From assembly GCA_036320915.1 (NCBI GenBank), contig JAXBDG010000015.1, forward strand, positions 496,001 to 560,000: 64,000 nt of DNA. The letters run 5' to 3'. Each line of letters begins with the position of its first letter. Positions within the stretch are counted from its first letter, which is position 1. Shown piece by piece: positions 57,382 through 64,000 of this stretch. A model generated the notes under the pieces. The model worked only from the letters and a program-made list of their open reading frames with translations. It searched no databases and had not been told where the DNA came from. A program made the translations under genes and the position numbers. The stretch comes from Linnemannia elongata. Taxonomy: Eukaryota > Mortierellomycota > Mortierellomycetes > Mortierellales > Mortierellaceae.

Positions 57382-60300
57382 ATGCCTTCCCAAGTCCGCT
57401 CCGTCGTTCCTACCCAGGCTGCCGCCGTCTACCCCGTGCCTCCCGTCTCGGCCCCTCCCTGCGATCAGGTCGAGCCCTCCACAATCGCGACTCTTGTCCT
57501 CCAGGATGGTTCCTCCTACCAGGGTATCTCTTTCGGTGCTGAGACCAAGTCGATCTCCGGAGAGTGCGTCTTCCAGACTGGTAATTTAACTTTTTTTTTT
57601 CCCGCCGTTATCACCATGCCATCAATTGATGCATGTTCACTCCATCAGTAGCCTATTTATTATAAATGGGAGGAATTGATGTGTATGAGTGATACGCTGC
57701 GAGAAATATTAAAAACGAAGGTCGATCGAACAAACAAGACACATTCAAAATTTCTCACGGTTCCTTCCATTCTAAATGCACACCTATTGCTCATTAGGTA
57801 TGGTCGGATACCCTGAGTCCTTGACAGATCCCTCGTACAGAGGCCAGATCCTCGTCTTGACCTTCCCTTTGGTTGGAAACTATGGTGTCCCCTCGCGCGA
57901 GACCATGGATCCCCTCCTCAAGGACTTGCCCAAGTACTTTGAGTCCAACGAGATCCATATTGCCGGCTTGATTGTCGGTCAATACTCTCAGGACTACTCG
58001 CACTACCTTGCCACATCGTCGCTCGGCGCCTGGCTCAAGGAGTACAACATCCCTGCTATCTATGGCATTGATACCCGTGCCATGACCAAGAAGATCCGTT
58101 CCCAGGGTGTCATGCTCGGAAAGATCCTCTTCCCCACCGCCCTTGTTGGCCCCACCGTTGTCCCTGCCGATGAGGCCTGGATGAACGAGTACCAGAACGT
58201 TGACTGGGTCGACCCCAACGAGCGCAACCTTGTCGCTGAAGGTACTTTTTTTTTCTTCTTTCAAAACTGTTGTTTGTTTATTCGACGTGACTGAATCATC
58301 CATAATTGATTGTATTATTCAATATTCATAATTGAATGGTCAAATAACCTTAAATTATCTCTCTACTTGCATATGCATATAATAGTCTCCTTGAAGGAGC
58401 CCAAGATCTACTCCCCCGAGCCATCGACTGCCCTCATGGGACCCCACGGCAAGCCCCTTCGCATCCTCGCTGTCGATGTCGGCATGGTACGTTGATTACT
58501 AGGAAGACATTGAGCAAAAAGGAAGCTATTAGAAGCAATAGGAAGAAAAGCAACAAGAAGTTAACCAAGAGCTCCAATTCTCCCTTACCTTCAAATCAAA
58601 ACAGAAATACAACCAGATCCGCTGCTTTGTTGCTCGCGGTGTCGAGGTCAAGGTCGTTCCCTGGGACTACGACTTCAACGCCGACACCGACTACGACGGT
58701 CTCTTCATCTCCAACGGTCCCGGTGACCCAACCATGACCAAGATCACCATCGCCCACTTGACCAAGGCTCTCCAGATCGCCCGCACCCCCATCTTTGGTA
58801 TTTGCTTGGGACACCAGCTTCTCGCTCTTGCCTCGGGCGCCACCACTAAGAAGATGAAGTTCGGTAACCGTGGTCACAACATTCCCTGCACAGACATGAT
58901 CTCTGGTCGCTGCTACATCTCGTCGCAGAACCACGGTTACGCCGTCGATGTCGCTTCTCTCCCCGAGAACTTCATGGAGTTGTTTGTCAACGCCAACGAT
59001 GGATCGAACGAGGGTATCATGCACAAGACTCTCCCCATCTTCTCTGTCCAGTTCCATCCCGAATCCACCCCTGGTCCCCGCGACACCGAGTACTTGTTCG
59101 ATGTCTTCATCAAGGCCGTCGATGATTTCAGAAAGACTGGCACCTTGAAGGCCATCACCATGCCCGGTGGCACCAAGGAGGCCGCTGCTGCCCTCAACCC
59201 TCGCGTCAGCGTCCGCAAGGTCCTTGTTCTCGGATCCGGTGGTCTCTCTATCGGTCAGGCCGGAGAGTTCGATTACTCTGGTTCCCAGGCCATCAAGGCC
59301 TTGAAGGAGGAGGGTATCTACACCGTCTTGATCAACCCCAACATTGCCACTATTCAGACCTCCAAGGGTCTTGCTGACAAGGTCTACTTCTTGCCCGTCA
59401 CCCCCGAGTTTGTCCGCAAGGTCATTCTCCGCGAGAAGCCCGATGGTATCTACGTCACCTTTGGTGGTCAGACTGCCTTGTCTGTCGGTATCAAGATGAA
59501 GGACGAGTTTGCTGGTTTGGGTGTCCGCGTCCTCGGTACCCCCATCGAGACTATCATCGCCACCGAGGATCGTGAAGTCTTTGCCCAGCGCATGCTCTCA
59601 ATTGGTGAGAAGATTGCCCAGGCCCAGACTGCCGTCACTGTCCAGGAGGCCATTGCTGCCGCCAACGAGATCGGTTACCCCGTCATTTGCCGTGCTGCTT
59701 TCGCTCTCGGAGGATTGGGATCTGGTTTCGCCAACAACGACGAGGAGCTCGCCGAGTTGACCTCGAGGGCCTTTGCCACCTCGCCTCAGGTCTTGATCGA
59801 GCGCTCGATGAAGGGCTGGAAGGAGATTGAGTACGAGGTCGTCCGTGATTGCCGCGACAACTGCATCACCGTCTGTAACATGGAGAACTTTGATCCCCTC
59901 GGAATTCACACTGGAGATTCGATCGTCGTTGCTCCCTCGCAGACCCTTTCGGACGAGGACTACAACATGTTGCGTACCACTGCCGTCAACGTCATTCGCC
60001 ACTTGGGAGTCGTCGGAGAGTGCAACATCCAGTACGCCCTCAACCCCTTCTCCAAGGAGTACTGCATTATCGAGGTCAACGCCCGTCTCTCGCGTTCGTC
60101 TGCTCTCGCCAGTAAGGCTACCGGTTATCCCTTGGCTTTCGTTGCTGCCAAGCTTGGTCTCAACATTCCCTTGAACGAGATCTCCAACTCGGTCACCAAG
60201 GTCACCTGCGCCTGCTTCGAGCCCTCGCTCGACTACGTCGTTGTCAAGATGCCTCGCTGGGATCTCGCCAAGTTCGACCGTGTCTCCAAGGAGCTCTCGT

Positions 60301-63300
60301 CGTCGATGAAGTCTGTCGGAGAGGTCATGTCCATTGGTCGTACTTTCGAGGAGACCATCCAGAAGGCCATCCGTGCCATTGACCCCTCGTTGGTCGGTTT
60401 CGCCCCCAAGGAGACCTATGCCGTTATCGAGGAGGAATTGACCCACCCCAGCGACCAGCGCGTCTTTGCCATTGCCAACGCCATGCAGCAGGGATACACT
60501 GTCGACCGCATCTGGGAGTTGACCAAGATCGACAAGTGGTTCTTGAACAAGCTGATGAACATCATCAACCTCGAGAAGGCTCTCGGTCGCTTCACCGCCA
60601 ACGATGTCCCCGCCAACATGCTCCGCTCTGCCAAGCAGATCGGTTTCTCGGATCGCCAGATCGCCACTGCCATCTCGAGCAACGAGCTCTCTGTCCGTCG
60701 TCTCCGTACTGATGCCGGCATCACCCCCTTCGTCAAGCAGATCGATACCGTCGCAGCCGAGTTCCCCGCCTTCACCAACTACTTGTACATGACCTACAAC
60801 GCTGTTGAGCACGACATTACCTTCGAGGATAAGGGAGTCATGGTTCTTGGATCGGGAGTCTACCGCATTGGATCCTCGGTCGAGTTCGACTGGTGCGCTG
60901 TTCGCGCCATCCGTACTCTCCGCAGCCGCGGTGTCAAGACTGTCATGGTCAACTACAACCCCGAGACTGTCTCGACCGATTACGACGAGGCTGATCGTTT
61001 GTACTTTGAGAACATCAACTTGGAGCGTATCCTCGATATCTATGAGATCGAGTCTTCTTCGGGAGTTGTCATTGCCATGGGTGGTCAGACCCCCAACAAC
61101 ATCGCCCTTCCCTTGCACCGTCAGAACGTCAAGATCCTCGGAACCTCACCCGAGATGATTGACACTGCCGAGAACCGTTACAAGTTCTCGCGTATGTTGG
61201 ACCAGATCGATGTCGACCAGCCCCTGTGGAAGGAGTTGACCTCATTCGACGAGGCTGGCGAGTTCTGTGACAAGGTCGGCTACCCCGTCTTGGTCCGTCC
61301 CTCGTACGTTCTCTCTGGAGCTGCCATGAACGTCGTCTACTCTGCCGACGATCTTGCCAACTACCTCGGACAGGCCACTGCTGTCTCGCGCGACCACCCC
61401 GTCGTTATCTCCAAGTACATTGAGGATGCCAAGGAGATCGAGATGGATGCCATTGCCGTCAACGGAAAGATGGTGATGCACGTCGTCTCTGAGCACGTCG
61501 AGAACGCCGGTGTCCACTCCGGAGATGCCACTTTGATCTTGCCTCCCCAGGACTTGGACCCTGAGACCATCCGCAAGATTGTCGCTGCTACCGCCAAGAT
61601 CGGAGAGGCTTTGGACGTTACTGGATGCTACAACATTCAGTTCATTGCCAAGGACAACGAAATCAAGGTCATTGAGTGCAACTTGCGTGCCTCGCGCTCG
61701 ATGCCCTTCGTCTCCAAGGTCATGGAGGTCGATCTCATCGAGATGGCTACCAACGCCATGTTGGGCTTCCCCGTTGAGGCCTACCCCGAGTCGCCCATTC
61801 CCAAGACCGGCTATGTCGGTATCAAGGTTCCCCAGTTCTCGTTCTCGCGTCTCTCTGGAGCTGATCCCATTCTCGGAGTTGAGATGGCCTCGACCGGAGA
61901 GGTCGCCTGTTTCGGAAAGGACAAGTACGAGGCCTACATCAAGGCCCTCGTCTCGACCGGCTTCACGCTCCCCAAGAAGAACATTCTCTTGTCGATTGGT
62001 TCGTTCAAGGAGAAGTTGGAGATGCTCCCTGCCGTCAAGCGCCTCCGCGGCCTCGGCTACAACCTGTTTGCCACCGCTGGTACCGCCGATTTCATGAGCG
62101 AGCACGGTGTTCCCGTCAAGTACCTCGAGGCCCTTGAGGATGACAACGACAGCCAAAAGTCTGAGTACTCGCTCAACCAGCACTTGGCCAACAACTTGAT
62201 CGATCTCTACATCAACTTGCCCTCCAAGAACCGTTACCGCCGCCCTGCCAGCTACGTTTCGAAGGGTTACCGTACCCGTCGTATGGCTGTTGACTTCTCG
62301 GTTCCCTTGATCACCAACGTCAAGTGCGCCAAGTTGTTCGTCGAGGCCCTCGCTCGCCACAAGGAGATTGAGATCGAGTCTGTCGACTACAAGGCCAGCA
62401 ACCGCACCGTCACCCTCCCTGGTCTCATCAACATCCAGGCCTTGATTCCCGGTATTTCCACCGCTGGCAGCAAGGACTTTGAGGAAATCTCCAAGACCTC
62501 GATCTCGTCTGGATTCACCATGATCGGAGCCATGGGCACCGGTATCCCTAAGGGTGTCGAGGATAGCGCCAGCTTGGCCATTGCTTTGAACAACGGCAAC
62601 AACCACGCCCACTGCGACTACTTCTTGTCGATGAACGCCAACGTTGACAATGCCAACAACAGCTTGAAGGAGACCAACGCTCTCTTCATCCCCTTCTCCC
62701 CTGTTGCCGGTCGTGCCATGGCCAACGTCTCGGAGGCTGCCAAGTACTTCAACTCGTGGCCCGCTAACAGCCACATCATCACCGATGCCAAGGGCACTGA
62801 TCTTGCCTCGATCCTCCTCCTCGCCTCGCTCCACAACCGCTCCGTCCACATCACCGGTGTCTCGAGCCGCGACGACATGGCCTTGATTCAGATGTCCAAG
62901 GACAAGGAGTTGCAGGTCACCTGCGACATTGAGATCTACTCGCTCTTCTTGACCCGCGAGGAGACCGGATCTGCCTTGTTGCCATCCAAGGCTGACCAGG
63001 ATGCCTTCTGGAACAGCCTCCACGTCTTTGACTGCTTCACCGTTGGTGCTCTCCCTTACCGCCTTGCTGCTGAGAAGGGCACTCCCGTTGTCCACGCCGG
63101 CATTGAGGAGACCCTCCCCCTCTTGGTCGATGCTGTCAACAAGGGCCGCTTGACCATGGACGATGTTGTTGCCAAGTTGTACACCAACCCCCGCAAGATC
63201 TTCTCGCTCCCCGAGCAGAAGGATTCGTACGTCGAGATCGAGACTGACCGTGCCTGCATTTTGTCCAAGACCACTGGTCCCTTTGCTGGCAAGGCCCTCT

Positions 63301-64000
63301 CTGGCACCGTCCACCGCGTTGTCCTCCACGGCGCCACCGCCTACTTGGATGGTGCCTGGTACACCACCGGTGTCGAGGGCCAGGATGTCACTTCTGTTGC
63401 CCAGGCCATTACCAAGGCCATTGAGAAGCCCCACATCACTGTCCCCGCCCACGGTGCTGCCAACGCCTCGATCATGCACTCGCCCCGCCTCGGACCTTCC
63501 TCGGAGTTTGTTGCACCCTCGACTCCTTTGGTCCGCCCCTCGGACGGTCGCCGCGGCAGTGTCCAGATGGAGCACTCTGCTTCATCGACTGGTATTGTCC
63601 CTGCTCACGTTGCTGCTGCTGCTGCTACCCGTGAGGTTCCCTCGGTGATCTCTCGCATCCTCAACAACTCGCCCTTCTCGCACCGCCACATCCTGTCTTC
63701 GAAGCAGTTTGACCGCAACGAGCTCCACACTTTGTTCAGCTTGGCCCACGAGATGCGCACTCAGGTCGAGCGCAACGGCGCGATCGACTTGCTCCATGGC
63801 AAGGTCATGTGCTCGATGTTCTACGAGCCCTCGACCCGCACTTCGTGCTCTTTCCAGGCTGCCATGTTGCGTCTCGGAGGTACCGTTGTTGGTGCCGATG
63901 GCTCGTCGTCGTCGGTCGTCAAGGGCGAGACTTTGGCCGATACTGTCCGCACCTTGGGCTGCTATGGTGATTTGATTGTCCTCCGCCACCCCGCTCCCGG
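57382..64000 (+). CDS. URA2: Multifunctional pyrimidine enzyme: GATase, carbamoyl-phosphate synthase, pseudo-DHOase, aspartate transcarbamoylase; 3' end outside the window
   Basis: Exons 57382-57580, 57798-58241, 58386-58486 and 58605 to beyond 64000; 2046 residues visible, open at the right edge. It makes carbamoyl phosphate from glutamine, bicarbonate and ATP and joins it to aspartate, the first two steps of UMP synthesis in the cytosol. GATase: [13 protein letters not shown] with the nucleophile Cys ~315, and FSVQFHPES (His ~399, Glu ~401). CPSase from ~452 ([19 protein letters not shown]), two ATP-grasp halves, then the regulatory domain ([17 protein letters not shown]) where UTP feedback acts in the family. 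DHOase-like region ~1477-1850: the metal-binding D-x-H-x-H of active enzymes is replaced ([12 protein letters not shown]), as in yeast Ura2, so it should be inactive. A Ser/Ala linker (~1858-1940) leads to ATCase with FYEPSTRTS (~1987). Long open frames on the opposite strand (59598-61118, 61242-63575) are shadows. Confidence 0.97.

Noticed and set aside
59598..63575. Minus-strand open frames of 506 and 777 codons
   Set aside because: Both are opposite the CPSase coding exon, with Asp/Gly/Val/Leu-rich composition typical of antisense of a biased gene.

Overview
The window is nuclear DNA of an early-diverging filamentous fungus, most likely Mucoromycota and probably a Mortierella relative. The genes carry many short introns (mostly 60-170 nt, GTAAGT/GTATGT donors, TAG/CAG acceptors), there are long homopolymer and microsatellite tracts, and proteins are extended by Gln/Asn/Ser/Thr-rich stretches. 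The biosynthetic genes are fungal (squalene epoxidase, Ura2-type CPSase-ATCase), and the glycerol-3-phosphate dehydrogenase has the animal-like EF-hand tail. Taxonomy is inferred from content, not from a search. Exon coordinates were derived by hand from splice signals, reading phase and family motifs.

Layout. 1-4.0 kb is an accessory, transposon-rich stretch. It holds the C-terminal part of a Fanzor (eukaryotic TnpB-like RNA-guided nuclease) entering from the left edge, an imperfect ~205-bp duplication, a small secreted pre-pro-peptide whose mature part has the six-cysteine pattern of CS-alpha-beta defensins, an intact Myb/SANT-like ORF, and the decayed 3' end of a PIF/Harbinger transposase facing it. 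4.0-6.4 kb (-) is an oligopeptide transporter (OPT). 6.4-12.6 kb is gene-poor and contains a diverged three-copy ~300-bp repeat.

12.6-34.5 kb is a run of plus-strand genes: an mRNA-export-adaptor-like RRM protein, a 1309-residue membrane protein of unknown function, a UPF0014 (FetB/ALS3-type) permease, an Iml2/TTC39 protein, a Pif1 helicase, and CDP-diacylglycerol synthase. 34.7-55.0 kb is a run of minus-strand genes: a Dbp6/DDX51-type DEAD-box helicase, mitochondrial FAD glycerol-3-phosphate dehydrogenase, squalene epoxidase, a GCIP-like protein, an MscS channel, and an Erd1-like EXS protein. From 57.4 kb to the right edge runs the 5' part of the pyrimidine gene (GATase-CPSase-pseudo-DHOase-ATCase), cut inside the ATCase domain.

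How they relate. Most genes are unlinked housekeeping functions. Membrane lipid and sterol metabolism (CDS1, GUT2, ERG1) and membrane transport (OPT, UPF0014, MscS, EXS) are well represented, but no operon-like or biosynthetic cluster is evident. The left 4 kb is the part most likely to hold undescribed biology. No tRNA, rRNA, CRISPR array or virus-derived gene was recognised.
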